Origin: Taenia hydatigena
Taxonomy: Eukaryota; Platyhelminthes; Cestoda; Cyclophyllidea; Taeniidae
Assembly (NCBI GenBank): GCA_036345935.2
Contig: JADWOT020001619.1
Coordinates: forward strand, 1-64,000
Length of the DNA: 64,000 bases
Direction of reading: 5' to 3'
This document shows positions 11,601 through 25,299 of this stretch, in pieces; position 1 is the stretch's first letter; the number at the start of each line of letters is the position of its first letter. The position numbers and the translations under genes are program-made. The notes below the pieces were generated by a model, which was given only the letters and a program-made list of their open reading frames with translations, ran no database searches and had not been told where the DNA came from.

Positions 11601-13204
11601 TCTTGTCCCCGCCTTTCCCTCTACTCGTCTCATGTTGTTTTGAGACGATTACTTTCGAATTGCTGGAATTATTTTATTTTATTTGCGCCCCTGTTCCTTT
11701 TTACTCAGTTGCTTGGTCAATTGTTAGAGATGAAGAGGTAGAGGGCAGGTGAGGCGGTAAAGCTAGTGTTGGCTGTCTAATGACCTTTTGCGTCATTCCG
11801 TATGGCTCAATCCCTTCCTCTGTCAACTCGCCTACATACTTGCCTATCTGTCGATTTTCTCGACTATCGGTCTGTTTGCCTGCCTCTTTCTCGATCTGCA
11901 AAACGTGTGAAGCGTCATTTTGGGCAGCTTGAAGTGGATATATGAGGCTAGCCGGAACAGACCTGTCTCCAGTGTTCACGGAAAGGATTCAAATAGTGGA
12001 CAATGAGTAATCTTGAATGGCTAAGATGTTGGGATGCACTTTAATCAGGCGAATGCAAAGCTGCTGGGGGGGGGGGGGGCGGAGGTGAAAACACCAATTT
12101 CACGTTGATAGATCGCTCGATTTGCCGATTGAAGGTGTAAGAGAGGTGGGCAAGTGTCAAGTACTGTGGCTGCAAGAATGCAGGTGCTGCCGGAGATGAG
12201 ATGCATCAGTGCTGAAAGGCTAGCCTGGGCCGCACTAGGCACCCAGGGCCATGGAATTGAAGTGGGTCACGTCAGTGCAGAACTGTGCTGATGGCCTTTC
12301 GTGTGCTCCTGAATTCGTTTTCCTACAAGCCGCAGAGAATAACCATTCCAGCGAGTAAGTATGGTATCTGCTACACAAGACTTGGTCTTCAAGTAGGGGG
12401 TCGCGCAAGATGATGCTAGCATGCGAAAAGTTGCGTTCCTCAACGTCATGGTTGTATCCATCGATCTAGACTCATCCACATGGACACTGAATCCATAACC
12501 GGGTATCAGTATTGTCAATCGGCATCTCTCTTAAGGGTCGCACTATTGACCGGTCAGTGTCTATCCACAGGATTGCTGGACTCATTCATCACAATAGGCA
12601 TGAGACACATCATGGAGTGCTTGACGCGTAGTGTTTTTACAATTGACCTTTGCGTTGTTGCTTCTTCCTACTGTGCCATCGTTCTTGTTTTTTGATAGTA
12701 GACATGATGTTAATCCTTTCCTTTGGCATGGGAAGCTCCCTTATTATCGTCAGAATGATTAACAATTCAATTGTGCTGTTTTCTGCACTCTTCATATATT
12801 TTCTGCTTGCCCATGCATAGCGCTTTGCGAGGTTTTGGTTAAGTAGTCTTTTTTAGGTAATTTTGAGGATGTCGATTGAAAGCCAACAAATTGTCATTCC
12901 CGTTATTCGGTTGACACTATCTTTTTGCTGGTTCTCTTCATTTTCGCAATTTTCTCGTAAAGGCTTAATGCTTTTGAAAAGTAGTAAAAAGGTGATCGTT
13001 TAGCAAGGTGGAGTGTCTTTTGCTTTTTATTCGCTTGTGAAGAGTAAGACATCAGTCCCTTTACAGACTCGTGGTAGAATGTTGGGGTTTTCGCGCCTCA
13101 GATTCAACTATTGTGTGTAATGTTAAGTAAATTGAATTCATTTATGAAATTGAAAGTTTTGTGATGACTCTGCTAGACCGCCCTCTTGCATTGTTTCATT
13201 TGCT
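5613..13204. other. 7.6 kb without a supportable gene
   Basis: Only short open frames occur here. The longest (7,056-7,457 plus; 8,328-8,738 minus; 10,917-11,294 plus) show no recognisable domain, and none has a matching promoter and poly(A) pair. 6,930-7,400 is locally richer in CG dinucleotides, with a short GTC-repeat block near 6,940-6,957. It could hold an unrecognised first exon, because GGTAAGT occurs near 7,411. A minus-strand frame at 6,520-6,753 is proline- and serine-rich and protein-like but cannot be assigned. Confidence 0.4.
12066..12079. repeat. homopolymer run of 14 G
   Basis: Fourteen consecutive G on the plus strand, directly followed by CGGAGG. Runs like this are prone to slippage and sequencing error, so the true length is uncertain. 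Confidence 0.9.
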
Positions 13205-15002
13205 CGCTACGAATTTTTTTCCCGTTTGTGTGAAATTTTACCTTTCCGAGGATATAAAAGGAACAACCAGGCATTTTATTTCTGTCATTTGGTTCGGCAA
13301 GCACTTTTAGCGTAGCTTCCTTTTTCCCATCTCCAAGCTTTTAATTAACTCATTAGCAGGTTCAAATTTTCTTTTTTGTCTCTTTTTAGCTTTTAACCCC
13401 CGAAATTAAGCAGGTTTTGTCAATCCAGCTTTACGTCCTGCTGCGAATTCTTTTTCGCTGTGCTGCCTTTGCCTTGTGCTTCTAATTGCTTGCCATTCTT
13501 AAGAAGAGGGGGGTACTTTCGAGTAGGTCTTATGCGCCTTATTTGTAATAGTTGTTCCTTGTCCTATTCCCTGGGCGACTCTTCGATGTGTACAGGTTTT
13601 TCTCATAGTGATCCCTGCGATTTTCACTCCCACTTGCAACTTCTTCTTACTAGAGAATGGCCTCCTAGATCGTAGACAGTTCTAGCATGTGTAGTATTTT
13701 TCACGACCTATGAATCCGTCCCACGGTCGCCAGCGTTTGTCCTCATATAGAGCAGTAAGACGAGTGTTTGTGGTCGACATTTGATCTTGGCTAAACTCAA
13801 GCCGACGACGACCAGGCCGCAGCGCAAGTGTAGTGCGGCGTATACAAGAGACAGCTCCATGCCCATTGCATCAATTCCGGTTTTTTAAACAACCAGCCTT
13901 TGATGTGCCTTTAGTTGGGCACAGTGGAAGAGGGGTTGCTTTAATAGTAGGCACAGAGTAGTTGTGAGGTGGATTTAGTGGCTGGGTGGAGGTAAAGGGG
14001 TGTTTTGGTGTGGTTGAGCTGAACGAGCCCAGTGCGTACTACTCAGAGGCTGATCCTGACTTGCATGTCAGGTTAGTCATAAAGGTAATTCCGCTTTCCC
14101 TCCTACCTCTACCCTACATTACCCTCGAAATTAGAGGACAATTTCGGGGTGAATTTGCCGGAACCACTAGCCTGAATGCATTCGTCTCCTGCACAATCTT
14201 ACATCAAGCTGCACTAAGTGTCAAGCCGACACAGGAAACTTGCAAGCTTAAATAAAAAGATAAAGGGTCTCGGTAATCACCGCTGTGTGGTGGACTGAAA
14301 GCCAACATTGGCGTTATCGCTACTGGCCAATCGACGTCTACACCGCTCAGGTGTCTAATTGCTGACCAGGTTGATGTCTCGATTGTAGACGTCTCCTTTC
14401 ACAAGAAGCTTGGTTCATCACCGCACTTTGTTATGCATAGGCACTGACGCTGGTCTGTGCCATTATTGATAAATGATGTCTGTTTCGTGTGTAACGTGAG
14501 CCAGATCTTACTACTTCATGTGATATCGTTGCATCATAGTTGCTCATGCAATTGTACAAAACCGGCACCTCTGTTTAGACCTTATTTCCTTCGTATTGAT
14601 GGAGGCTTTCCCCAATTCATGCCTGCTGTCTCCGTTCTGCGGACGAGAAGTCCGCTACCCAAAGAGGGATTCGCGTGCAATTTGTCTCTGTGGAAACACC
14701 GCTACTATCGTGCAATCCATGAAGTTCATGCATCAAGAGGGAGTGGGGACACTGGAATGGTTAATTGCGCCTCCTAGCAACACTTTGGTTTGGAACAGCA
14801 CAAAACTCTGTAAATTCTGATTCCTTACCGTTCCTGATGCCTACATCTTCCCTTGAAGCTGTGATGATGTCTGCACAGTGTTGTATGTTCCTGTAAATTC
14901 TCCACCATTAGTAAATTTTGAATTGTTACTCATTTGTATGTGCTTTTTTGCGAGCAGTGGAACGTGAGGATTGAACGAGTTTGCGCAGGTGGTGATAAAT
15001 TT
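13205..15002 (+). repeat. large diverged tandem duplication, unit 1
   Basis: It aligns with 15,003-16,386. Collinear landmarks are CCAAGCTTTTAATTAA (13,334 and 15,139), CTCTTTTTAGCTTT (13,380 and 15,180), CTTGTCCTATTCC (13,558 and 15,353), GACGTCTACACC (14,333 and 15,664), CTTTCACAAGAA (14,395 and 15,745), GGAACAGCACAAAAC (14,792 and 16,157) and ACTCATTTGTATGTG (14,930 and 16,298). Identity is around 75%. Unit 1 holds about 400 bp (13,760-14,200) missing from unit 2. No conserved coding frame is visible. Confidence 0.8.
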
Positions 15003-16386
15003 GCTCGTTGATCCCTAAGAGCTTTACTTCGTTTGTGCGAAACTCTACCTTTCTGAAGGCATGCAGAGAAAAGCAACGATTCTTTTTGGTTATTTCGTTA
15101 GGCAAGCTAGTTTAACGTAGTTTCGTTTTTCCTGTCTCCAAGCTTTTAATTAATTTATCCTTATGTTTAAGTTTTGATCTCTTTTTAGCTTTAGTAGCCG
15201 AAATCAGGCGATTTTTGTCAATCTAGACCGACGTTTTGTTGTGCATTCCTTATTTCCGTGCTACCTTTGCCTTGGGCCTATAAGGGCTTGCTATTCTCAA
15301 AGTGGAGAAATTGATAAGCAGATAATGCACGCTTTGTTTGTAATGGTTTTTCCTTGTCCTATTCCTCATGTGAGCCCTCGATGTGTACCATTTTTTTTCT
15401 CATAATAACCTCTGCGATTTTCACTCTTGCTTACAACTTCGTCTTAGGTCATAGACAGATTTAGCATGTGTAGTATTTTTTACAACCTACGAATCCAGCA
15501 TTTGTCTTCATGTAGTAAGACGAGTGCACCTGAAGGCATTGAGTAGTTGTTTCAAGCATACACTGGAAATTGTGAAGTTTGCTTAACAAATAAAGGGTCT
15601 CATGAATTACCACTGTGCGGGTGAGCTAAAAACCAACATTTGGGGGTAGCCACTGACCGATAGACGTCTACACCTTTAAAGTGTCTAATCGCTGACTAGG
15701 TTGATGCCTCCTGCTGGTGCGGGCATCTAAGATTGTAGACGCTTCCTTTCACAAGAAACTTTGTCGATCACTGCACCTTGGTATTCACAGGCACGGACGC
15801 TGGTCTGTACTGTTTTTGATAAATGATGACTATTCCTTGTATAACGTGACCTATCCCTTACTGTTTCGCGTGATACCGCTGCATTATGAAAGCTCATGGG
15901 AAATTAAAGCCAGCACATCTGTTTCGGGCATTATTTCCTTATTTATCGAGGCTTTCCCCATTCCATGCTTAATGTTTTCGTTTCGCAGGTTCAAATGTTG
16001 GTTGGGTGTGAACCAAATGCAGACGGGAGGTCCGCTGTCCAAAGCGGATTATAAGTGCAATTTGTCGGTGTGGAAACACCTCTATCATCGTGAAGACCAT
16101 GAAGACCGCGCATCAAGTGGAATGATTTGATGTGTCTTCTGGCAGCACTTCTAATGTGGAACAGCACAAAACCCTGCAGATCCTGAGTCATCATTGTTCC
16201 TGGTGCCTATATCCCCCTCCCCAAGTTGCGATGATGTCTCCGCAGTGTTGTGTATTCCTGTTCATTTTCCATCGTTAGCAAATTTAAAAAAAATATTACT
16301 CATTTGTATGTGTTTCTTCGCGAAGAAAGGAACATGGGTGTTGAGTGAGTTTGCGCAGACGATGATAAATTTGCTTGTTGATCGAC
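15003..16386 (+). repeat. large diverged tandem duplication, unit 2
   Basis: This is the partner of unit 1. The same segment (GATAAATTTGCT.GTTGATC) occurs at the end of both units, at about 14,994 and 16,363, and the next unit starts there. That is what head-to-tail duplication produces. Confidence 0.8.
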
Positions 16387-18899
16387 GTGTCTGGGGGTGT
16401 GAGGTGAGGCGGTCCACTGACATGCCACAAGAGTTTCCAGATTGTGGTAGGAGTGCAGCAGCTACAGTTTGCTACGACCGAATTATTAGATAAAAGTGGT
16501 TGTTTAGCGCACCACATGTGTTAGGGGGCGGGTGGCTCAAGCTAGGTTGTGATAAGTCTAGGTTGATTTGAATAATAAATTGCAACTACCAGGACAGCCT
16601 GAAACGGCATGTTATTAAAGGACAAGCGTAGTGACGTTAGCTGGGACTATTTCTACATAATCACGGGTATTTTGAGCCAATGGACTGCCCACAACTCTAC
16701 TTGTACCCACTTACGTATGCCAGAGCAATTAAACGTAAGAGATTACCACATTTTCGTTAATGCTGCTAGTTCGATGAATAAATTTTGCTGAATTTAGACA
16801 CACGCGCATGATTAGTGATAGATTTTATTCTAATAATGTCTATGAAACTCTTTCATTTGTTTCTGCACATTAAATGTAGTATATCGTGTATCGTTTAAGA
16901 CGAAAAATAAGTGCGCTTGAGGCTTATAATTTTTAAGACGCATTTTAACTAGGAATTGCATATTTCATTAAGTGATACACGTCTTTAAGTCAATTAAATC
17001 GCTCATCATTTTGGAGGTTATCAGCGGTAACTGCTTTCCGTCTCGTTGGTAAATTGAGTTCTTTGCTACACTAGAATGCCATAATTTTGGCAGAAGAGGG
17101 CCGTATTTTTTTCAGACACTTGTCCCATTCACTGGGAATCGCTTGGTAGAAATGAGCTTGCAGGGCATGAATTTCAGTGGAACATATCGCGTCTGGCTGG
17201 AGCATAATTTGCTAATCACAAGTCCTTTACCGAGCGACTCAAGGCTGGAGTTCTGCCTTTAGCACTGCTTTGCACATAATTTAGGTAAGAATTAGTTGCG
17301 TTATATGGTTCCTTATTATTCCTCTCGTGCATAAACTAGTAATATCCATTTACTGGACAATTAAACTTTACTGTTTATTCCCAAGATTTTAATTATTAAT
17401 GCGCCCTAAAATTGCTTAGTACGACTAGATATCATACTTACATCTGTAAACTACGTATAACTCCCAGTCAATTTAAGTTATTTAACAGCGACGTGGTTAT
17501 AATTAGAAGTCTTGATGCTAAGACGAGAAAAGGATTTATTTACGAAATAGCTGCTCACCGTGTTTCACCATCATCGAAGATGTCGGGATGCTATTAGCTT
17601 TTGTGTGGTAGCTTCGATCACAATCAGATTACATAAGCAACACATTAGCGAATTGGCTCAAGTGCTCTGCGTTCTAAGTATTTCTCACTTGGGTCTGTAA
17701 GCGGTTTCAATTAGGCACCGGCCGTCAACTGGCTACGATGCCACAAAAGTAGGTCTCCTCTGAAACCATAACATTTCGTGCCATGCAGCTGTGTGTATTA
17801 ACAAACAGCCAGGGTGAACGAACATTAAGGTGCGTCAAATGTTAGATTAGTTGCGGTTCAGTGAAGTTCAGTTCAATTTTAAGGTATTTAATGCTTAGGA
17901 ATGAACGCAATTTAATGCGAATGATTTCAATACGAAAACTAGGATAGCTTGAGTGCATGGCTGAGATCCGCTTTCTTGGTTTTTCACCCACAATTATTCA
18001 TTTCTGTACTCAGCTGTTCATTTAATCTCTGGTAGCCGCGACGCTCCTCGAGTCATGTAGTAACAATTTAGACCTGGCCGACAGTTAAGTGGACTATTTT
18101 GGCTAAGAAAGCCAAAATAATGCAAGCATATAGAGCTACGTTATATTCTATTTATTTAGAACCAGATTTGATTAAAATTATACTCTAGCAGCTTATACCA
18201 TTTAGTAGTTACTTGCGGCAATTCTCCTATCAGATTGTAAAAAGAAAGGTTTGGTCGATGATTGAGCGCCTAGTTTGACACTGATGATTGATAACGTACG
18301 CTAGAATGGTTGGATATTTCTGCTACCGGAAATGATCCAAATCGGAAGTTATATGCTCATTTTATTCTGCAAACGCTTTCAATGGGGTTATAACTGAAAC
18401 TCAGCATTCTGCTTCCTTCGTTAGTTGCTTGCGGCAGTTCTTGTTCACAAATCAGTTAATTTTGGGGATCTCGGCTAGGCAAAGGAAGTTACAGCAGTTC
18501 TCGTTTTAAACTCGGACAAAGTAGGTGTGGCTGATGTGTAGGGTGTCTACTGCGTCAAGGAAAGCTTGGACACTACGACTCTAGAAATGCGCTCTCTTCA
18601 ACCTCTTTTGGTCGAGGGTTGCTTAGAATCAGGATTTGGCAGCTTACTTCCTGTGTAAAATCATGCAACATTTTTTGTTATAAAATCTGGCAATTTAGGT
18701 GTAACCAAAATGCAATTTTTACATTGGCAAAGAGAGTTGAGAGAATACGGAAACAAAGGAAAATTTGGAAATAAGAAGCATTCGTGTACTCAGGACAAAG
18801 AAGAAATGGTTTGGATTTGAGCAGTGACGATACGGATGTGCGAGAATATGGAACGAAGAAAGTCAAGTCGATTAGAGTAAATCAGACAGTGCAGTCTTA
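16387..18899. other. unassigned sequence
   Basis: AT-rich with only short open frames. A short duplicated motif (GTT.CTTGCGGCA.TTCT) occurs near 18,208 and 18,424. I see no supportable gene. Confidence 0.45.
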
Positions 18900-21400
18900 A
18901 GAATAGATTGTTTAAGAGAGCAGGGAGATATTTTATGCTTCCCAAACACTTGTCTTCCTTTCCCATTAATAGCATTATGCAGGTAATTTGCTCTTTCCAT
19001 ACCTGCTCCTGCTTTCTCTTCCCTCCTTTCAAGATCCATCCGTATGCCACTGTTATTCTTCACTTCATTTGTGTGAGTCGTTTCAATATTATCACATCTG
19101 ATGTTTGGTATAAATCACAGAAAAAAAAGGACTGTGACTAGCCTCTTCTACTGTGTCATTTAAAAAGCCAGATTCCGTTTCTCAAGCCAGTTCCTTTGTC
19201 GTTTACTCACATAGCTAGATGAGTAGGCAAATATATTAGTGTAGAAAAGAATGGGAGAAACTAGGGAAGAAATGAAGAACGCTGCGTCACAGTTCCATAC
19301 GCACGACTTCCCGTCTCTTTGCCCTAATCTCTGCCATTTTTTTGTCTCTTTTAGCTTAAAATCCTTACTACTTTGCTCCTGCCGATTGCGAGTGGTCCGC
19401 CATTGCCATTCGCATCAGGAGAGCCTCTTTGTTAACCCAATAGTGATCTTTAGGGGTGAATTGCCGATTTCTTAAGGCGAAATTCAACCCTGCACTACGC
19501 TTGCTGTGCTGCACTTACCTCATACGTCTCAAATCCCGAAATGAGCAGCAGCATCAAAAGACCTGCTGGTGTACAACGACTTGCTCAGTATTCATGTCCC
19601 ACTGCGGAAGAACTGTAGCACGGTACGTGCGTCTAAGCATGACTAATTTGGACTGAGTCAGAATAGGCAAGATTAGCGACCAAGGCTAAATTATGACGAT
19701 CTCGAGTAAAGCCATTTAAATTGACCCACTTAATCAACTCGACACAACTCATTTCACTGAGAGTTGTAGTGTTCTCTTTCCACCGCCCCTTTTTCTTGTT
19801 GCCACTCCAACGCATCTTCGGTGAGTGTCTCCTTTTCGCAGACTGCGCTCTATACATTCACACGTATTGTGTCTTACCTAATGTCATACCGCTTGTGCTC
19901 CTCTCATGAAAAATACATGCGGAAAAGAGGAGTGAATAATTCCTACAATTCAGCTTTTTACCTTATTTTTCCACTTTAGTGCCATTAGAACATCTCGCTT
20001 CTCTGCCCCCCTTATGCTTCTCTTAACTTCTTCGCCTATCGCACCGTCTGCCGGTGCCCTCTTTGTGGGTTCCCTTTCATCTCTCCACTGGTCTTAATCT
20101 CGATTGCGACATGAGTTAATAATGCGCAGATTTTTGCCTAAAAAGACTAGTACGAGTTNNNNNNNNNNNNNNNNNNNNNNNNNNNNNNNNNNNNNNNNNN
20201 NNNNNNNNNNNNNNNNNNNNNNNNNNNNNNNNNNNNNNNNNNNNNNNNNNNNNNNNNNNNNNNNNNNNNNNNNNNNNNNNNNNNNNNNNNNNNNNNNNNN
20301 NNNNNNNNNNNNNNNNNNNNNNNNNNNNNNNNNNNNNNNNNNNNNNNNNNNNNNNNNNNNNNNNNNNNNNNNNNNNNNNNNNNNNNNNNNNNNNNNNNNN
20401 NNNNNNNNNNNNNNNNNNNNNNNNNNNNNNNNNNNNNNNNNNNNNNNNNNCACTTTCTATTGGCTCGTCGCATTTGGAACTCATCCACGACGTCGGGTCA
20501 ACATCGGAGGTACCATGAACAGATATGAGCCGTTGACAGAGAATTCTATCCAAGTCACAAACATTTGGTTGTGTTATAGGCGTTGCATTGCTAGAAATTT
20601 TTCCACCGATCCTCTGTTTTGTAGCGCTGATTCTGGAACCACATCTTAACCTACCAGAAAAGTCAAAACCATGACGAGCTTCGACGACTCAGTCGTTGAC
20701 AGTCAATCACTACACATAAATAGCTGACCATGAAACAAGTCCTTTTAACACCTTATGCTTGACCAACTTGAGTTCCCGTCAAGTTGATGCAACATGCCAG
20801 TCTTTCGTGTTCATTCATGTTGAGGTAGTATTTCCTGTTAAAGCATTTCATCATCTCACCAATTCGGTATAGAGTTAAGAGAACTCTGCGTCTGAGTGAA
20901 TAAACAAGAACATAGGTGCCAAGTAATTAATCAAAGAAGGTGGGCGCGTTGCCTCTACTTCTTTGTAACGTGTAAAATAGTCTAATTCCTACCTGCCTAT
21001 CTCACTGATCAATCCTTTTTTTAGCAAACTTATCCATCTGACCCTCTACAATAACGAGTAAGAATGTGTCCTTTTGCTTAAGGCAGCCTTCTTTGTTTTC
21101 ACTATGTCTCTACACCTGTCGGTCTGTTAGCCCAAGTTTGTATGTGCGTCATTGTCTCCTTTCAGATTCATCCATATGGAAAGTAGCCTTAATTGGTGTT
21201 TACGAAAACGGGCAGGAACGTGTGGGTGTGCCTGTGTGTGTGTAGGTCTGAAGGCACCTTCATCTTATCTTTGCCTAATAATTTGTCCTTTTAGCAGATC
21301 AAATCGAATACGAAAAAGGCGCTGGCAGACAATGAGGTAGGAGGGGAAGGAGAGGTGCTTGAGGGATCCCGAGATGAATGGCGTTCTCGTGGCACTAAAG
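18900..21400 (+). repeat. repeat family copy 1 (interrupted by gap)
   Basis: Blocks of this stretch recur in order downstream: 19,000-19,330 with 23,040-23,360; 19,447-19,626 with 23,573-23,750; 19,950-20,085 with 24,240-24,405; 21,040-21,270 with 24,720-24,930. Offsets vary between about 3,650 and 4,300, partly because of the run of N. Identity is about 70%. The plus strand is rich in pyrimidine tracts that mimic splice acceptors. No conserved protein frame is evident. Confidence 0.65.
20159..20450. other. assembly gap, 292 N
   Basis: A run of N of non-round length inside a repeated region. Any reading frame crossing it is meaningless. The matching part of the downstream copy (about 24,450-24,650) is intact. 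Confidence 1.
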
Positions 21401-22059
21401 TGGAAAAGTAAGGGCAAGGCGATAAAAAGTAGGAACCGAATCGAGCACTCCATGCAAGCATTACAATGTGCATACCCTTTCCTGTATTAAACTGCTTAAT
21501 CATAGTGTTGCCGTTCCTCGTACCAACGCACAACTGAACGACCAATCACCTTCATTGTTTTAAACCAGGTAGATGCTTGATCATTTGATCGTACTCTGAT
21601 CATCTGCGCTATCTGACAGTGTCTAAAGTGTCTGACCATTATTTAAAGCAAGAGAATAACTCTAGTGAGCATTGAACTCAACTTCGTGTGAATGACGTTT
21701 TAGAGGTTTGGTTTGGCCAAGTACGCTTTGGGATGGGTTCCCTTGCGTGTATTTTCTCTTTACTTGATTTTAGGTGATTCAAGCTTTGTTTTTTCGTAAA
21801 TAAGTTGAGGGAATGTCAAGAGTTGCATGTCCTTTCCTTCCGTGCCTTGCATTCCTTCAGCATCTTACATCTCGTGGCTGCTAAATTTTGGGGTGGGATG
21901 TCAGCACAAATGAAATCATGTTTAGTAGCCGTTGCTGCGCGAAACGGGCAATAAAGTGGATATTTTTACAGCTGGGTGAGGAATTTGTTTTGGTGGGGAT
22001 GCAAACAGAGTAGCTAAAGACATTCATCTGTGTGGACGAATAAAGATTTGCAGAAGGGT

Positions 22060-22560
22060 AGATTTGTCACTTGTTATTGGAATTGGTACGCAGCCGGGGT
22101 GTAGTTACCTTCGGTCCACTTCTCATCAACCACCTCCACTGTCTCTCATCCGATCTCCCTGCAACGCCCCACACTCCCATTCCGCTATTCATAGGCACCA
22201 GAGAACCAAAAGAAATATAAATCCTAAAAACCAAAGGTTTGTTATGCCCTCCTGGCCTTTTCCTTCATTCGCATGCGCCATTTCAACATTGTCACAACTG
22301 ATATCATACATAAACTCACCTACCAAGGTAAAATAATGTGCTGCATCTTCAAGTATGCGGTTCGACAGAAACTCACGTTCCTTTACCTCAAATACATGGT
22401 CAGGTAACTCAAGAACGCATGGCAGAATAAGAAATGAAAAAAAAGACACAGCGCCACAGCACTGTGCAGAAAATCCGACGATGACCATTCTCTATCCCTT
22501 CCTCCACTTCCTTTATATAAACGTCCCATCTTCGTCTCTCACCCAACTATTATTTTGCAC
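22060..22560 (+). repeat. repeat family copy 2 (fragment)
   Basis: The segment from TTTCAACATTGTCACA (about 22,277) through GCACTGTGCAGA (about 22,460) matches both 19,080-19,330 and 23,100-23,350, which makes three copies of this block. Confidence 0.6.
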
Positions 22561-23039
22561 CATTTAGCTAAACAAATTAGCCGCAGCCAGCGCCGAGGTA
22601 ACAGTTGGCCTAAATCGTACCTTTCCAAGCTAAATAGCCGCCAACTTTTTACTAAATTCATACCTCTCTGCTCTCACGGTCCAACAAAACCACTTATAGG
22701 AGATGCCCGTGCTACTAGTCGAGTTGCACATGTCAGATTGTAAGAGGTTAATCACACAAAAACTATCAGAGATGCTCTTTTGCGCTTTCTACCGTATTCC
22801 ATTATTCATTCTGCTTCGCGGTGTCATTCCTACCATTCAGTCATTTGCCAGTGCCTCCCTTCCGCTTCGTTTTCTCCTCGCCGCTGGCCTTCTTTTGGCC
22901 TCCGCTTCCGTTGCCTTCCTCTCCATCTTTTCGTTACTCCCGACGTCCCACCTTGCCTCATCAGAGCCATCAAGGCGCCAAAAAGGATAAATGTGGTAGA
23001 AATTAAGGGAAAGTTATGCCACCAACCGCGATCCTCCAC

Positions 23040-25290
23040 CTCTACTCTACCTGTTTTATTTTCTTCTTTTTCTCCATTACTTTATTCGTACGCATCATTC
23101 CACTGTTTTCACATCTGGAATCCAGTGCATATCACATAGAAAAGGAAAACTGTGCTCGGCCTCTTCGAGTGTGCCATTGAATAAAAATTTAAATGCCTTT
23201 CACTAAGTCAAATCCTTCATATCATACCTGGTCACATGGCTATTTGGGTGGGTAAATTACTCACTTCGGGAATAGGTGAGAGAAAATGGTAAAAAATAAG
23301 GCGCGCTGCACTACAGCACTGCGCAGAGGCATCCTACGATGCCCATTTCCAGTCCTCTATTCTCCTTTCTCATCCTTCTATATTCCATTTCCACAGCTTT
23401 TTATCCCTTTGCCTCTGTCTCAGTCATTCCTTTGCCTCTTTTAGCAGCAAATACATCTCTTTACTTATCGAAGAACTTTGCGCAACGTTGTTGTCTTGAG
23501 CAATGCAAAGCACCGATTCGTCAAAGGATAGTCACAGAGATGAGCACCAGAAATGCTTCTTCCTTCCTAAGAGGTAAGTTGTCTATTCCCTTAGTCATCT
23601 CATAACTTCTACAACGCTTACTGCGCTGCACTTACTTTTTGTCTCTTTCATGCTTTTGCATTCACCGAGTAAGCAACAGCACCAGAGGACTAACAGCAAC
23701 TTGCTCAATGTTCATGCTCATCTACAGAAGCACTGTAGCAGAGTTAGCATAACTGAGCTTAGCCCGATCTGACTAGATTGGATTGTATCCACAACAGATA
23801 AGATCGGATGCCTGGGCTAGTATACGACGGACATAAATAAAATAAGAGGGAAGTAGACAGAGCTATCTAATCTATGGTGTATGTCTCATCCTCAGAGAAG
23901 CCTTATACGTTACCATTCAGGTCAACCCCACAAAAAATGTGGTCTGATCGTTTGGCACGACACAATTCCATGACATGTGAAACGAGGCCTTCTCTTTCCC
24001 TCTCGTAGATATTAAATATCAAGGTGCACACTTAAGAACTCTGTTTGATGAAGTCTTTGAAGTGGGTGAAGAGGAGACCTCTTATCTACTCCTCCTTTAT
24101 GATGCCAATTTCCAGTGCATTTTTGTTAAGTGTCTCCTTCATCTCCTGCTGCGCTCAATATGCTTTAGAGTGTTGCATCTCGCATTGTGACCCACCGCGT
24201 GTACTTTATGCATCATACTCTATAATGCATCTGCATTGCAATTTTTTACCTTTGTTCTCCACTTTAGTGACACTAGGACGTGTCGCTCCTCTGCCCTTCT
24301 CGCGCTTCTCTCCCATCACCTCCCTTAAATCCAACACGAATTCTCCCCTTTCTTCTTCCCCTTCTTCTACCTCCCTGACCGCTGGCGTCCTCTTTACTAT
24401 GGCATCACTAAATCAAGCAAAGAAACATGATCAGATTAGATTAGCACAAGCTAGACTAAATCTTTCCAAACTGCACTGTACTTAAAACCAAACCTTGTCT
24501 CGCACAGCTTAGCTTGGATTGCCAAAAAATTCTCCATTTTTGTGGTTCTTTTGGTTACTTTAGCTTGTTCTTCATCAGTTCGCCTTAATTCCATCTCCTC
24601 CTTTTCCTCTTCTCCACTTACTCCCTCTGGAGGGTAGGCGAGTCGTTGCTACTATTTCGTAATCTATAGGCTGGCCGAATTCCTGTCTGCCATTCTGATT
24701 GCCCAATTCCTACATTCACCTTGCAGAGAGTCCCTCTACCTTCTTAGTCCATCTGTGCCCTTTTCACCATAGGTCTACGCCTGTCTGTCTATTTGTCTAC
24801 CCAAGTTTGCATGTGTGTTATTGCCTATTTCAATTTCCCTCTTTTTGGAGGGTCACCTTATTTGATGTTGTGCAAAAACAGGCAGGAAGGTGTGTGTGTG
24901 TGTAAGCTTAAGTATACATGGATTCAAGGGCAGTTCCATCCTGAGCCTAGTATGGTCTTCTTTGGTCTTTCGTTGGATGACCTGTCGGTTGCCCAATTAC
25001 TTTTAACTCTTCACATTGCCAACACTTTACCACCCACAAACTCACTTCTAACATTTAATTCTTTTTTTTCCTTCGACTCTCTTAATTCCTTTTTTCCTTC
25101 CTTCAGATTGAAGTGGACATCTCATGGTAGGAAGAGAGTAGCATTGAAGCCCCATAAGTCGCTTCACACGGCGGTCGAATTTGAGTCAGCAAATGCTAAA
25201 GGGAGGAAAGTTAAGCGATGTAGCATGTAAAACTGATGTAAACTTTTATGTCAATTGGAGGCGATTCGTTCTCTTTGTCGCCAGTAATCC
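23040..25290 (+). repeat. repeat family copy 3 (longest)
   Basis: It holds all the blocks of copy 1 plus a 3' part (24,890-25,290) that recurs at 36,120-36,590. A (GT)n run sits at about 24,890-24,903, with a weaker one at the equivalent place in copy 1 (about 21,222-21,243). The open frame at 24,045-24,485 lies in low-complexity pyrimidine-rich repeat and is probably fortuitous. Confidence 0.65.
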
Positions 25291-25299
25291 ATGTTGCCT

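Noticed and set aside
20094..20649. Long open frames crossing the run of N
   Set aside because: They exist only because N are read as open codons. The flanking coding stretch is short and unremarkable.
24045..24485. 146-codon open frame
   Set aside because: It lies in pyrimidine-rich repeat sequence, is broken in the upstream copy and shows no domain.
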